NCBI GenBank assembly: GCA_965223725.1
Contig: CBDCXE010000005.1
Coordinates: 248,001 to 312,000, forward strand
Length of the DNA stretch: 64,000 nucleotides
Reading direction: 5' to 3'
From: CBDCXE01 sp965223725 [NCBI: Nitrospinota bacterium]
GTDB taxonomy: Bacteria > Nitrospinota_A > UBA7883
Shown here: positions 9,106-18,532 of the stretch, piece after piece
How the letters are laid out: every line of letters begins with the position of its first letter
Position numbering within the stretch: position 1 is the stretch's first letter
Position numbers and translations under genes: made by a program
The notes under the pieces: model-generated
Databases searched by the model: none
Told to the model about the DNA's origin: nothing
The model's input: only the letters and a program-made list of their open reading frames with translations

Positions 9106-9179
9106 TGGCTGGCCCCCGAGGATTCGAACCTCGACATATAGATTCAGAGTCTACCGTCCTGCCATTAGACGAGGGGCCA
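9106..9179 (-). tRNA. tRNA-Gln (anticodon CTG)
   Basis: Read on the minus strand, the gene begins TGGCCCC and ends GGGGCCA-G-CCA, giving a seven-pair acceptor stem, discriminator G and an encoded CCA tail. The T arm CGAGG-TTCGAAT-CCTCG is perfect. The anticodon arm GTAGA-CTCTGAA-TCTAT places CTG at positions 34-36, reading the glutamine codon CAG. The U1-A72 pair is also typical of tRNA-Gln. Confidence 0.95.
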
Positions 9180-9279
9180 TTGTTTTGTGAGCCAGAAAGC
9201 CATTCTATTGAAAAAACAGATCACACACAAGACAATATCCAAAAGTGTTAGAATATAGTGTTAAATAAAGGCAATAGTT

Positions 9280-11502
9280 ATGACACAGATGATAAGGCTT
9301 GAATACATCATAGAAGAGTTGCGCAGCTATATGCCAGACGCCGACTTCGACATGATCTGGAAAGCCTACGCCTTTGCCGCAAAATGCCATAAGGGCCAGA
9401 AACGGGTCTCTGGCGAGCCATACCTCAGCCACCCCCTGGAGGTCGCCAACATACTGACCCAGATGAAGCTGGGCCATGTCTCGGTCTCTGTCGGGCTGCT
9501 CCACGACACAGTGGAAGATTACGACACGACGGTGGAAGAGATAGAAGAGCTGTTCGGGGATGAAGTCGCCCATATTGTGGACGGTGTAACCAAACTGTCG
9601 TTGTTGCAGTTTTCCAGCAAAGAGGAGCAACAGGCGGAAAATTTCCGAAAAATGATCCTGGCCATGAGCAAGGACCTGCGCGTTATCCTGATCAAACTGG
9701 CCGACAGGACCCATAACATGCGTACCCTGAACTTTTTAAGGCCGGAAAAGCAAAGGGCCATCGCCCAGGAAACCCTCGATATCTATGCCCCCCTGGCCAA
9801 CCGGCTGGGCATTGGCTGGATCAAGACCGAGCTGGAAAACAACGCTTTCAAATATCTGTGGCCGAAAGATTATTACGAAATCAGGAAAAAAGTGAAGGAG
9901 GTGGAGGGCAAACGGGATGAATATATCAAACAGATAGTGGATGATGTGAAGGAGTATCTGTCGGCCGAAGGCTTCAAGGTGGAAGTGGCGGGAAGACCAA
10001 AGAATTACTACTCGATTTTCTCCAAAATATACCGGCAGGGGATAAGCTTCGACGAAGTGCTGGACCTTATGGGCATCAGGATAATCACACAAACAAAAGA
10101 AGAGTGCTATACGATCCTGGGCCATCTGCACACAAAATACAAACCAATCCCCGGCAAGCTGGACGACTACATCGCATTGCCCAAGGCCAATATGTACCAG
10201 AGCCTGCACACCACCACCGTTGGCCCGGAAGGCAAGCCGGTGGAGTTCCAGATCAGGACCCGCGCCATGCATGCGGTTAGTGAAGAGGGGATTGCCGCCC
10301 ACTGGAGATATAAAGACGGCGTTACCAAAGAACGGAAGCATGACGACCAGATCATCTGGCTCCGGCGTCTGATGGACTGGCAACAGGATGTGAAGGACCC
10401 GCGGGAGTTCCTGGAGTTTGTAAAGATCGATCTGTTTCCGGATGAAGTATACGTGTTCACACCACAGCAGGATGTGAAAGCATTGCCGCAAGGGGCGACC
10501 CCGATAGATTTCGCGTACGCCGTGCATACCGATGTGGGGCACCACTGTATCGGGGCCAAGGTGAACGGGAAGCTCTCCTCGCTGCGGCAGGAGCTGAAAA
10601 ACGGAGACATCGTCGAGGTGCTGACCAGCGTCCAGAGCCACCCCAACAGGGATTGGCTGAAGTTCGTGAAGACCTCCAAGGCGCGGACCAAAATATCCCA
10701 TTACATACATCAGGCGGAAAGAGAGCGCGGGCTGGAGCTGGGTAAAGAGCTGTTTGAGAAGGAGCTGACAAGGCTAGGGCTGGAAACCAAAAAATATATG
10801 ACCGAGGAGATGCTGCTGCCCCATGCCCAGTCCCATGGGTATATGTCGCTCGACAGCATGTATATAGCCATCGGGCTGGGCAAGGTAAAGGTGTCGCAGA
10901 TCCTGGCCAAGGTGGCCCCGCGGGAGACCGCCTCCGCTTACAAGAAAAAAATGTCACTGGCTGGGACCATCAAAAAGCTTATTACAAAACCGCTGGAAAA
11001 AGCCCAGACCTCCGGTGTTCGGATACAAGGTATGGACGACCTGCTGATCCGTTTTGCGCAATGCTGCAATCCGGTGCCTGGCGATGAAATACGGGGCTTC
11101 ATCTCCAGGGGCAGGGGCCTTATCGTCCACACAGTCGACTGCCCGAACGCTGTGGCCATAGGTCTTCGATCGGAGCGGAGCGTCGATGTGGAGTGGGATA
11201 TAAAAGAAAAGGAGAAAGAGAAACGGCTCGTCATGGTGAAAGTCAACACCGAGAACAAGCCGGGTATCCTTTCCAGGGTCAGCGGTATTATAGCGGAGCA
11301 TGGGTCCAACATCAGCGAGGCCAGCGTCCGGGCGGATGAGGGGAGCCATGGCAACCTGTATATAACATTGGACGTTTTCGACCTGGCCCAGTTACGCCGG
11401 TTGATGGAGGCGATTGATAAGCTGCCCGGCGTGAAATCGGTGGAAAGAATCAAGGACCGGAGCGCATTCCAGCTTACCCGGGCCCCGAAAAAATCGAACT
11501 GA
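9280..11502 (+). CDS. spoT: Bifunctional (p)ppGpp synthetase/hydrolase (RelA/SpoT family)
   Basis: A 740-residue long RSH protein that makes and degrades the stringent-response alarmone (p)ppGpp in the cytoplasm. The N-terminal HD domain is intact (HKGQKRVSGEPYLSHPLEVA, LLHDTVED), so hydrolase activity is expected. The synthetase domain has GRPKNYYSIFSKI, IALPKANMYQSLHTTTVG and EFQIRT. The TGS domain (VYVFTPQQDVKALPQGATP) follows, and an ACT domain ends the protein (NKPGILSRVSGIIAEHGSNI). Length and order match SpoT/Rel. The start ATG at 9280 is preceded by AAAGG. It is probably expressed alone or with the small gene after it. Confidence 0.95.
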   Translation: MTQMIRLEYIIEELRSYMPDADFDMIWKAYAFAAKCHKGQKRVSGEPYLSHPLEVANILTQMKLGHVSVSVGLLHDTVEDYDTTVEEIEELFGDEVAHIVDGVTKLSLLQFSSKEEQQAENFRKMILAMSKDLRVILIKLADRTHNMRTLNFLRPEKQRAIAQETLDIYAPLANRLGIGWIKTELENNAFKYLWPKDYYEIRKKVKEVEGKRDEYIKQIVDDVKEYLSAEGFKVEVAGRPKNYYSIFSKIYRQGISFDEVLDLMGIRIITQTKEECYTILGHLHTKYKPIPGKLDDYIALPKANMYQSLHTTTVGPEGKPVEFQIRTRAMHAVSEEGIAAHWRYKDGVTKERKHDDQIIWLRRLMDWQQDVKDPREFLEFVKIDLFPDEVYVFTPQQDVKALPQGATPIDFAYAVHTDVGHHCIGAKVNGKLSSLRQELKNGDIVEVLTSVQSHPNRDWLKFVKTSKARTKISHYIHQAERERGLELGKELFEKELTRLGLETKKYMTEEMLLPHAQSHGYMSLDSMYIAIGLGKVKVSQILAKVAPRETASAYKKKMSLAGTIKKLITKPLEKAQTSGVRIQGMDDLLIRFAQCCNPVPGDEIRGFISRGRGLIVHTVDCPNAVAIGLRSERSVDVEWDIKEKEKEKRLVMVKVNTENKPGILSRVSGIIAEHGSNISEASVRADEGSHGNLYITLDVFDLAQLRRLMEAIDKLPGVKSVERIKDRSAFQLTRAPKKSN

Positions 11503-11532
11503 CCGGGATGATTAATGGGGTATAATTATAAA

Positions 11533-11931
11533 ATGATATCCAGATTATTTATGTTGAGTGTGGTCCTATGTTTTTTTGTGGTTCCATTCTCTTACGCCGA
11601 TGACGATTCCGCCAAGGAGCGGAAAATCCAGCGTAAAGCCAAAGAGAGGGCGGAACAGGTGAAGCTGAGAGAGGATACGGAGGAAGGATCGCATCGCATC
11701 GATAACAAAATAATTTCCAGCCGTGACTCTGGTGTCAAGATCAATGATCAGAAATATGTCTCCAGTGTTATAGCAAGGGAACGGGAAGAGTTTAAAGAGG
11801 ACGCCACCTTGCGTGAAGAGGAGGAACTACGTAAAGCTCAAAAGGCTGCCGCGCAACAAAAGAAAAATATCGATGAGGAAAACCGGATAATTCGCAAAAA
11901 GAAACAAAAACAATTGCAGTTTGTTGATTAA
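11533..11931 (+). CDS. Small exported, highly charged helical protein, unknown
   Basis: Starting at ATG 11533 gives a clean signal peptide (MISRLFMLSVVLCFFVVPFSYA) followed by about 110 residues very rich in Lys, Arg and Glu (for example KERKIQRKAKERAEQVK), which predicts a long helix or coiled coil. An in-frame ATG at 11515 is possible but would put GYNYK ahead of the signal. It begins 30 bp after spoT. No family is recognised; a periplasmic location is inferred from the signal peptide. Confidence 0.6.
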   Translation: MISRLFMLSVVLCFFVVPFSYADDDSAKERKIQRKAKERAEQVKLREDTEEGSHRIDNKIISSRDSGVKINDQKYVSSVIAREREEFKEDATLREEEELRKAQKAAAQQKKNIDEENRIIRKKKQKQLQFVD

Positions 11932-11986
11932 ATTGCTAAACTACTGAAAGCAAATATAACGAATAATATAGTTGGGGAGATTTTCA

Positions 11987-12502
11987 ATGGGTATAGTACG
12001 CAGACTCACTCTGTTAACCACAATTGTTTCTATGGCTTTCACGCCATTGCTGACCGGGATGTCTTATGCCGCAAATAATGCGGTTTTCAAGACTGGCGTT
12101 GTATCTGGCACAGTGTTGAGCGATTCAGGATCCGCCGTTCCAGGAGTTTTGGTTTCTGTGCATGGTTCTGATGGCTCGGTTGTTGGCAAAAGTATATCGG
12201 GCTCCGATGGATCATTTACGTTTCCTGAAATTACAGAAGGCGATTATCATCTATCCATCAAAGGCCAGAAGCTTGCGTTTGCGACAAGCAACAACGCCAA
12301 AATATCCGCAATGAAAATTCTTGTCCCTGGTGAAGAAGGCGCGCCTGCGGACGAAGCGCCAGGAGGCTTTGCCTGGTTTCTTGAAAATGGTGTCTGGGTT
12401 TTGGTTCCTATCGCTTTATTAGCGTTTTTAATTGCTAACCGTAGCAGTAGCGATGATAATGATTCCGGTTCCCCTGGGACGGGCCCCACGACAAGCCCAT
12501 AA
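11987..12502 (+). CDS. Exported protein with carboxypeptidase-regulatory-like domain
   Basis: ATG 11987 follows a GGGGAG Shine-Dalgarno. The 171-residue product has a signal peptide ending near SYAANN and a beta-sandwich of the CarboxypepD_reg type (VSGTVLSDSGSAVPGVLVSV, GSDGSFTFPEITEGDYHL). A C-terminal membrane helix (WVLVPIALLAFLIANR) is followed by a short Ser/Asp/Gly/Pro tail. It directly precedes the polysaccharide export genes, in the same orientation, so a role at the cell envelope in exopolysaccharide assembly is plausible but unproven. Confidence 0.68.
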   Translation: MGIVRRLTLLTTIVSMAFTPLLTGMSYAANNAVFKTGVVSGTVLSDSGSAVPGVLVSVHGSDGSVVGKSISGSDGSFTFPEITEGDYHLSIKGQKLAFATSNNAKISAMKILVPGEEGAPADEAPGGFAWFLENGVWVLVPIALLAFLIANRSSSDDNDSGSPGTGPTTSP

Positions 12503-12602
12503 GCATTTTAATTTTAAGTGTTTTATTGGATTAAGATAACCGATATTGGCCACTTTGCAAAATTACTGGCGCCCGCTCGTTTGCAACTTCAGGCAGGGTA
12601 AT

Positions 12603-13682
12603 ATGAAAGTATATCTACCGTGCCTTATGTTGTTGCTTTCTATCATTGCCCTCAATGGATGTACGAGCTCTGGCGCCGCTCCAACTGTTCAACAAAATAT
12701 CCTGGATGTTTCGGCGGAGCGTGTGTCCCCCAGCGATGACGTCAGTCGACTGATCGCCCTTAATTCCCTTGATAAAGTGTCGGAGAAGAGCAAAGACTAT
12801 GTGATCGGCCCTGGTGATGTGTTGGAAGTCAGCATATTCGAATGGGAGCTTCGGGAAGAAACAAAGACCGCCACGTTCCGTGTTGCGGAGAGCGGGGTCA
12901 TCGCGCTTCCAGTGATTGGAGAGCTTGAAGTAGGTGGCAAAACGGTCCGTGCTGTGAAAAAAGACCTGGAGAATACCCTTAAAAGAGGGCGTTTTATAAA
13001 AGATCCAAAGGTTAGCATCGACATTGCTGAATTTCGTAGCAAGCGTGTGGCAGTGATCGGCGCGGTTCGTGATCCTGGCGTGTATACATTGAGGCAGAAT
13101 GTCACCACATTCCTGGATATCGTTTCGCTGGCTGGCGGTTTGTCCGAGCAGGCGGGGTACGAGGCTTATGTTATCCGCTCTGGTGGGTTTGCCCGCTCCA
13201 AAGTATCGGATGAAGACCGGGTTTTGGCAAAAGGCAAAACCTATGATGGCAATGATTCGATAACAATAGATATGTATGAGCTTTTGGAAGAGGGTAACCT
13301 TGATCTTAATATGGTGATTGATGGCGACGACATTATTAACATACCGGAAGCGCAGAGCTTTTCTGTCATTGGCTATGTCCGGGGCCCGGGCAAGTTTCCA
13401 CTGCGTAAACCGATGACAGTGCTGGAAGGTATCGCCATGGCCAACGGCCTTATGGACGATAAAGCCTCCCCGGAGGATGTGGTTGTAAAACGATTAACAA
13501 AAAATGGTGAAGTTCTTATTAAGCTTAACCTGTCGCATATATCAGAAGGTAAAAAACCGAATATATTCTTGCAACCAAACGATATTATCGATGTGCGCCA
13601 GTCTCCAGGTCGAAGGTTCGCTTTGGGAGTTTTCGATTTGGTCAAAAATATTTTCAGTTTTACATACAGGGTAAACCAGTAG
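12603..13682 (+). CDS. Polysaccharide export outer-membrane lipoprotein (Wza-like)
   Basis: The 359-residue product from ATG 12603 starts with a lipoprotein signal ending LNGC; a TTG start at 12546 would place 19 odd residues before it. Domains: polysaccharide export domain (YVIGPGDVLEVSIFEWE, RVAESGVIALPVIGELEVGG), then two SLBB domains (RVAVIGAVRDPGVYTL; FSVIGYVRGPGKFPL). Wza-type proteins form the octameric outer-membrane channel for capsule or exopolysaccharide. It is followed after 76 bp by its usual inner-membrane partner, a Wzc/GumC-type protein. Confidence 0.9.
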   Translation: MKVYLPCLMLLLSIIALNGCTSSGAAPTVQQNILDVSAERVSPSDDVSRLIALNSLDKVSEKSKDYVIGPGDVLEVSIFEWELREETKTATFRVAESGVIALPVIGELEVGGKTVRAVKKDLENTLKRGRFIKDPKVSIDIAEFRSKRVAVIGAVRDPGVYTLRQNVTTFLDIVSLAGGLSEQAGYEAYVIRSGGFARSKVSDEDRVLAKGKTYDGNDSITIDMYELLEEGNLDLNMVIDGDDIINIPEAQSFSVIGYVRGPGKFPLRKPMTVLEGIAMANGLMDDKASPEDVVVKRLTKNGEVLIKLNLSHISEGKKPNIFLQPNDIIDVRQSPGRRFALGVFDLVKNIFSFTYRVNQ

Positions 13683-13758
13683 CGCACGGTGATGGCCGGG
13701 CGTCGAGCGCCTTGCCGCCGGCTGTCCCTGTTAAACAAACAATTTCAATGAAATAAAA

Positions 13759-15927
13759 ATGAATATAGTAATGGGCCATACAGCCCACCTGAAAGATTAT
13801 ATTCGTGTTTTAATAGCGCGCCGGTGGATAGTGATCAGCGCGGTCACCCTTGCCGTCCTTGGCATGGCCACATACGTGCTCACCGCCACGCCGGAATATC
13901 GCGCAAAGGCGACGCTGCTCATTGAGCCGTCTGCAATAAAGCTGATGGAGTTTAGCGATGTGTATGACCCTACGCTTTCTGGAATGACTGGAGAGATTGC
14001 GCGACGTGAATTTTATGCGACTCAACATACACTTATCCTGAGCCGACAGCTACTGGAGAAAACTTTTGAAAAGTTCAACTTTTCCAGATTTGAAGAATTT
14101 AGTGACGCAACAGATCCGATAGATAAATTCGGAGAGTATTTCCATGTGGCGCCGGTTCGAGGGACCCGGTTGGTTGATGTTACGTTCGATTGGAAAGATC
14201 CAAAATTGGCTTCAAAGGTTTTGGCCTACCATGTCGACTCGTATATCCTGTCATATCGTCAAAGGTCTTTAGGTGTATCACTTGGAGGTATAGACACCTT
14301 GAAGCGGAAATCGGTTGAGCTGAAGCCAAGGGTGGAGGAGGCGTCGGATAAGCTTCAGAAATTCATGGTCGAAAACAACATGGTGTCACTGGAAGAATCG
14401 CAAAATATCGTGGTAGAGCGCCTCAAGGAGATCAGTAAAAACCTTACAATAACCGAAAACGATCGGATAAAGTATAAAAGTGTTATCGACAATATTTCCA
14501 ATGCGCTAAAAGTGCGCGGCACACTGAAAGACATCCCGGAAGTAGCGGATAGTAAAATCATCCAGCACCTGAAGGTCGAGTATATTCAGGCGAAGAAAGA
14601 GCTGGAGGATTTGTCGGAACGGTTCGGAGTGAACCATAGTGAGGTCAAAGCTGTAAGCGCCCGCCTTGGCGCCATATCACGTAAAATGACCAGCGAAATG
14701 CGGAGTATTATGGTATCCGCCCAGGCCCAGCTGGAACGGGCCGAAAAGCAGACCACGGACCTTAAAGAAGAGCTTGCCAAACAGGAGAAAAATGTTCTGG
14801 AGCTAAACAGCATCGCCGGCAAATATAACTTGTTAAAAGAGGCGCATGAAACATTGCGCGCAACATATCAGACCATCGACAAGCGGGTTAAAGAGATTGA
14901 AATATCCCTGGCCGCCGGTTCCCAGCATGACAATATTTTCATTATACAAAGCCCGGAAGTTCCACTTGAACATGAAAATCCAAAACGTCTCCAGCTGATG
15001 TTTACCGCCATAGTCACTGGCGCCTTGGCGGGAATATTGCTGGCGTTTTTTATAGATTATCTCGATACTTCTTTAAAGACAAAAGAAGAAACAGAAAAAC
15101 TTCTGGATTCTCCGGTGATTGGTTTTGTCCCTGGCATTGATAAAAGCGCCGAGCAGAATGGTTCTGTGTCGTCCACTACGACGGGGTATCTGCATGCGTT
15201 AAACAACCCCAGGTCAGCGACCACAGAGTCGTTTCGATCGATACGCACAGCATTGGAATTCACGCATATAAATAGTGAGTTGAAAACCTTTCTGGTTACC
15301 AGCGCGTCACCGTCAGAGGGGAAAACATTTATTAGCTTGAATATCGCAATCGCTATGGTGAAAGCTGGGAAAAAGGTGTTGCTGGTGGACGCCGACTTGA
15401 GAAGACCGCGCTTGCACAAAGTATGCGGAACAGCGCTGGTCCCTGGGTTGAGTAACTTGCTGGCAAAGGGTGAAACAGCAGGTGTTTTGCGTGAAAGGGC
15501 GCTCGACCTGTCTAACCTGACGTTGATACCCGCAGGCGACGTGCCCCCTAATCCGGCGGAATTGTTGGGTAGCCTCAGGATGAAAGAGTTTATAGAGACG
15601 ATGAATAGAAAGTTCGATATTGTCATCGTAGACACTCCGCCCACAGTAATGTTCACCGACGCTTCGATACTGTGCAAATATATCTCATCGGCGATCCTTG
15701 TTGTGCGCAGTTTTTCTACTCAGCGCGATTATGCCAAAGCGGCCAAAGAGTCTATTACACAGTCAAGAGAGACAAAATTAGGGGTGGTTTTGAATAACGC
15801 CGACGCGCCATATGATGGGTATTATTCCTACACCAGCGACTATCACAAGTACTATTACGACAATGACGATCAGACCAGCTCTGCAAAGAGCAGTAGCAGG
15901 TCACGGAAAATAAAGAAAAAGGCTTGA
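13759..15927 (+). CDS. Polysaccharide co-polymerase with BY-kinase domain (Wzc/GumC-like)
   Basis: A 722-residue inner-membrane protein controlling polysaccharide chain length and export. TM1 (about 20-40) begins the Wzz domain, a long periplasmic coiled coil runs to about 410, and TM2 is at about 412-432. The cytoplasmic tyrosine kinase follows: Walker A in TSASPSEGKTFISLN, Walker A' in VLLVDADLRRPR and Walker B in FDIVIVDTPP. The C-terminus has the autophosphorylated tyrosine cluster (APYDGYYSYTSDYHKYYYDN). No glycosyltransferases follow, so the sugar-assembly genes must be elsewhere. Confidence 0.93.
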   Translation: MNIVMGHTAHLKDYIRVLIARRWIVISAVTLAVLGMATYVLTATPEYRAKATLLIEPSAIKLMEFSDVYDPTLSGMTGEIARREFYATQHTLILSRQLLEKTFEKFNFSRFEEFSDATDPIDKFGEYFHVAPVRGTRLVDVTFDWKDPKLASKVLAYHVDSYILSYRQRSLGVSLGGIDTLKRKSVELKPRVEEASDKLQKFMVENNMVSLEESQNIVVERLKEISKNLTITENDRIKYKSVIDNISNALKVRGTLKDIPEVADSKIIQHLKVEYIQAKKELEDLSERFGVNHSEVKAVSARLGAISRKMTSEMRSIMVSAQAQLERAEKQTTDLKEELAKQEKNVLELNSIAGKYNLLKEAHETLRATYQTIDKRVKEIEISLAAGSQHDNIFIIQSPEVPLEHENPKRLQLMFTAIVTGALAGILLAFFIDYLDTSLKTKEETEKLLDSPVIGFVPGIDKSAEQNGSVSSTTTGYLHALNNPRSATTESFRSIRTALEFTHINSELKTFLVTSASPSEGKTFISLNIAIAMVKAGKKVLLVDADLRRPRLHKVCGTALVPGLSNLLAKGETAGVLRERALDLSNLTLIPAGDVPPNPAELLGSLRMKEFIETMNRKFDIVIVDTPPTVMFTDASILCKYISSAILVVRSFSTQRDYAKAAKESITQSRETKLGVVLNNADAPYDGYYSYTSDYHKYYYDNDDQTSSAKSSSRSRKIKKKA

Positions 15928-16086
15928 TTATGCCCTGGGGGGCAGAGGACCCAGCCAGTTGCATCGCGTGTTAATCGCCTGAAAGTGGCCCTTTGCGCTG
16001 GCGCTAAATATGATCACAGCACCAACCCTTGAAACTGACAGTTGCGCAAGCGTTGTAATGGTTCATCGCTGGGCCAAAGCAATACA

Positions 16087-16473
16087 TCATGATTTGGAGA
16101 CCAGCTTTTTCAAAAGACTTTCCAGCAGCTCAATATCATCAGTGTTGTTCTTTTTATATACTTTTTTGATCTGTTTGATGGTAGTGGTCAACTTGATAAT
16201 GTTCTGTCCATGTTCCGGGCCGGTTACTTTTTTCATGGGCAGATCCTCGATCTGTCCAAACGACAAATCACGGCCAGTGAGCAGCCAATCGAGAGAGCAC
16301 CCGCTATATCGTTGTATTTTAAGCAGATTTTCGTATGTAGGGATCTTTTCCCTTTGCCAATAGTACTGAAACAGACCCTTCTCTATGCCGACCCGCCTGG
16401 CCCAGGTATATGGCTTCTCACCCCGCATTAATATTTTCAACCGGTCTCTAAATGTCTGTTGAGGTTTGCTCAT
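16087..16473 (-). CDS. Small CI-repressor-like HTH transcriptional regulator
   Basis: A 128-residue protein. Residues 8-70 form an XRE/CI-type helix-turn-helix (FRDRLKILMRGEKPYTWARR, then GIEKGLFQYYWQREKIPTYENLLKI, split here as seen) that ends in SGCSLDWLLTGRD, a hallmark of Cro/CI-type N-terminal domains. The remaining part is Lys-rich and helical. There is no peptidase domain, so it is not a full LexA-like repressor. It faces a 529-bp AT-rich region with palindromes that may include its operator. No phage genes are nearby. Confidence 0.78.
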   Translation of the reverse strand: MSKPQQTFRDRLKILMRGEKPYTWARRVGIEKGLFQYYWQREKIPTYENLLKIQRYSGCSLDWLLTGRDLSFGQIEDLPMKKVTGPEHGQNIIKLTTTIKQIKKVYKKNNTDDIELLESLLKKLVSKS

Positions 16474-16522
16474 TTTATTTCCTTAATAAAATTAAACTTC
16501 CAAGGTTGTTGTACTGTTAAAT

Positions 16523-16588
16523 CAATATTACTACTTCATTTAATCATATAATGTAGAAATTATATATGATTATCGGCAATATTACTAC
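16523..16588. promoter_or_regulatory. Candidate operator: palindrome flanked by direct repeats
   Basis: TAATCATATAAT (16541-16552) is mirrored by ATTATATATGATTA (16559-16572) around a 6-base centre. This palindrome is flanked by two identical copies of CAATATTACTAC at 16523-16534 and 16577-16588. It begins 50 bp upstream of the HTH regulator start, the normal place for an autoregulatory operator. Confidence 0.45.
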
Positions 16589-16750
16589 ATACTTTAATAA
16601 TGCAGTTAAACCGCCCCTGTTTTTATCTGAATGGCCTTAAACATGTCGATAGCATCTACCATACAACATCCTATAGTTATCCCCCCTATATTACCTTTAA
16701 TTTACAATAGAAAGCGTGGCTGGTCAAAATATATTATGCAAAAAATGCTG

Positions 16751-16785
16751 TTTTTCGAATTATTTGCATACACAATTTTTCGAAT
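16751..16785. repeat. Direct repeat TTTTTCGAAT, two copies 25 bp apart
   Basis: Copies lie at 16751-16760 and 16776-16785, start to start 25 bp, followed by AT-rich sequence in each case (TATTTG and AATTAT). They are upstream of comM and could bind a regulator on nearly the same face of the helix. Confidence 0.3.
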
Positions 16786-17002
16786 AATTATATAGGATAA
16801 TGTCGTTTATTTAACTAATTCCAAATATTCCAACTGTCTATCGACAAGAACCTGAGTTATTTCCAGCAGCGCGCTTCATAAACAACATTTATATAATACA
16901 CCGCTATAAAAATTGCATCTCAGTAAAAATGCTGTAATATTGAAAAACCATATTTGTAACAAATACTAAACTGTAAAAAACATAGGTACCATCAGGACTC
17001 TT

Positions 17003-18532
17003 ATGGCAGTATCAAAAGTGTTAAGCGCCGCGGTCTACGGTATACACGCATACACAGTGGAAGTGGAGGTCGACCTGACACCGGGGGCTCCTGTCTATTC
17101 GACTGTCGGGCTTCCGGACGCCGCCGTCCGGGAGTCGCAAAACAGGGTTCTGGCCGCGCTTTCCAACTCTGGGTTTGAGGTACCCATAAAGAAGATAACA
17201 GTCAACCTGGCGCCTGCCGATATACGCAAAGAGGGGTCTGCTTTCGACTTGCCGATCGCCATCGCGATTCTGAAAGCCGAAAGGCTCCTGGACGCGCCGC
17301 TGGACGATACGATGTTTTTTGGTGAGCTTGCCCTGGACGGCAGGGTAAAGCCGATCCGCGGGATCCTCAGCGCGGCTATGCTGGCGAAGGATGAAGGTAA
17401 GCGAAGGGTTATTGTCCCGATCGAAAACGCCAACGAAGCAGCGGTGGTGGAGGGTATAGATGTGAACGGTGTCAGCTCGTTGCCCCAGTCAATTCAATAT
17501 TTAACTGGAGCCGAATCGATCGAACCAACCAGTGTGAACAGAGATAAAATATTTGTTTCAAGCGTGTCTAGCAGCCTGGACTATGCTGATGTGAAAGGGC
17601 AACAGCATGTAAAGCGCGCGTTGGAAGTGGCGGCGGCAGGGGGCCACAACCTGTTGATGATAGGGCCGCCCGGTTCTGGCAAATCTATGATGGCCAAACG
17701 ACTGCCCACAATATTGCCAGACCTGGCGTTCGAGGAAGCGTTGGAAACCACCAGAGTGCACTCGGTTTCAGGTAAGCTGGAAGCGAACCGGCCGCTAATC
17801 ACACAAAGGCCGTTCCGCTCGCCGCATCACACCATATCCGACGCGGGGCTGATCGGCGGTGGCACGATACCGATGCCTGGGGAAGCGTCGCTGGCCCACA
17901 ACGGCGTGCTGTTTTTGGACGAGCTGCCGGAGTTTCGGCGCAACGCTTTGGAAGCGCTCCGCCAACCGGTGGAAGATGGCAAGGTCACCATCAGCCGATC
18001 CGCGATGTCTGTCACGTTCCCATGCAAGTTTCTGCTGGCCGCCACGCTGAACCCTTGTCAATGCGGATATTATGGCGACAGCGTTCGTGAGTGCAAATGC
18101 AGTATGCAGATGATACGTAAATATCGCAGTAAAATCTCCGGTCCGTTACTGGACAGGATAGATTTGCACATCGATGTGCCGGCGGTGAAATATAAGGAGA
18201 TGATGACGGAATCGGAGGGTGAACCATCGAAAAATATTCTGGAGCGGGTGAACATCGCCCGGCGCATCCAGTCGGCAAGATTCGCCGGCGCCGGCATTTT
18301 CTGCAACGCCCAGATGGATACAAAAAAAATTAAAACCGTTTGTAAAATTGATAACACATCACAATCGATATTAAAATCCGCCATTGAAAAGCTGGGCCTC
18401 TCCGCCCGCGCCCATGAAAAAGTATTGAAAGTCGCCCGAACCATCGCCGACCTGGCGCAGGAGGAGAATATACACCCAGAGCATATAGCCGAAGCCGTCC
18501 AACTGCGGTCCCTGGACAGAGAGATATTTTAA
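17003..18532 (+). CDS. comM: ComM/YifB-family Mg-chelatase-like AAA+ ATPase
   Basis: A 509-residue protein. The N-terminal ChlI-like domain (1-170) starts VLSAAVYGIHAYTVEVEVDL and includes VGLPDAAVRESQNRV. The AAA+ domain has Walker A GPPGSGKSMMAKRLP and Walker B NGVLFLDELPEF, and a C-terminal Mg-chelatase lid (RAHEKVLKVARTIADLA). ComM is a hexameric helicase that promotes branch migration during integration of transformed DNA; the family is widespread also in non-competent bacteria. Length is normal for the family and the gene stands alone. Confidence 0.95.
   Translation: MAVSKVLSAAVYGIHAYTVEVEVDLTPGAPVYSTVGLPDAAVRESQNRVLAALSNSGFEVPIKKITVNLAPADIRKEGSAFDLPIAIAILKAERLLDAPLDDTMFFGELALDGRVKPIRGILSAAMLAKDEGKRRVIVPIENANEAAVVEGIDVNGVSSLPQSIQYLTGAESIEPTSVNRDKIFVSSVSSSLDYADVKGQQHVKRALEVAAAGGHNLLMIGPPGSGKSMMAKRLPTILPDLAFEEALETTRVHSVSGKLEANRPLITQRPFRSPHHTISDAGLIGGGTIPMPGEASLAHNGVLFLDELPEFRRNALEALRQPVEDGKVTISRSAMSVTFPCKFLLAATLNPCQCGYYGDSVRECKCSMQMIRKYRSKISGPLLDRIDLHIDVPAVKYKEMMTESEGEPSKNILERVNIARRIQSARFAGAGIFCNAQMDTKKIKTVCKIDNTSQSILKSAIEKLGLSARAHEKVLKVARTIADLAQEENIHPEHIAEAVQLRSLDREIF

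Larger units (their letters stand above)
16474..17002. other. AT-rich intergenic region with repeats
   Basis: No credible gene is seen in these 529 bases between the divergent HTH regulator and comM. The strand composition is strongly AT-rich. It contains a large inverted repeat flanked by a 12-bp direct repeat near the regulator, and a 10-bp direct repeat pair near comM; each is listed separately. It probably holds promoters and operators for both genes. Confidence 0.6.

Noticed and set aside
9063-9251. Short plus-strand frame across the tRNA
   Set aside because: It runs antisense through the tRNA-Gln gene, so its residues are a shadow of the tRNA.
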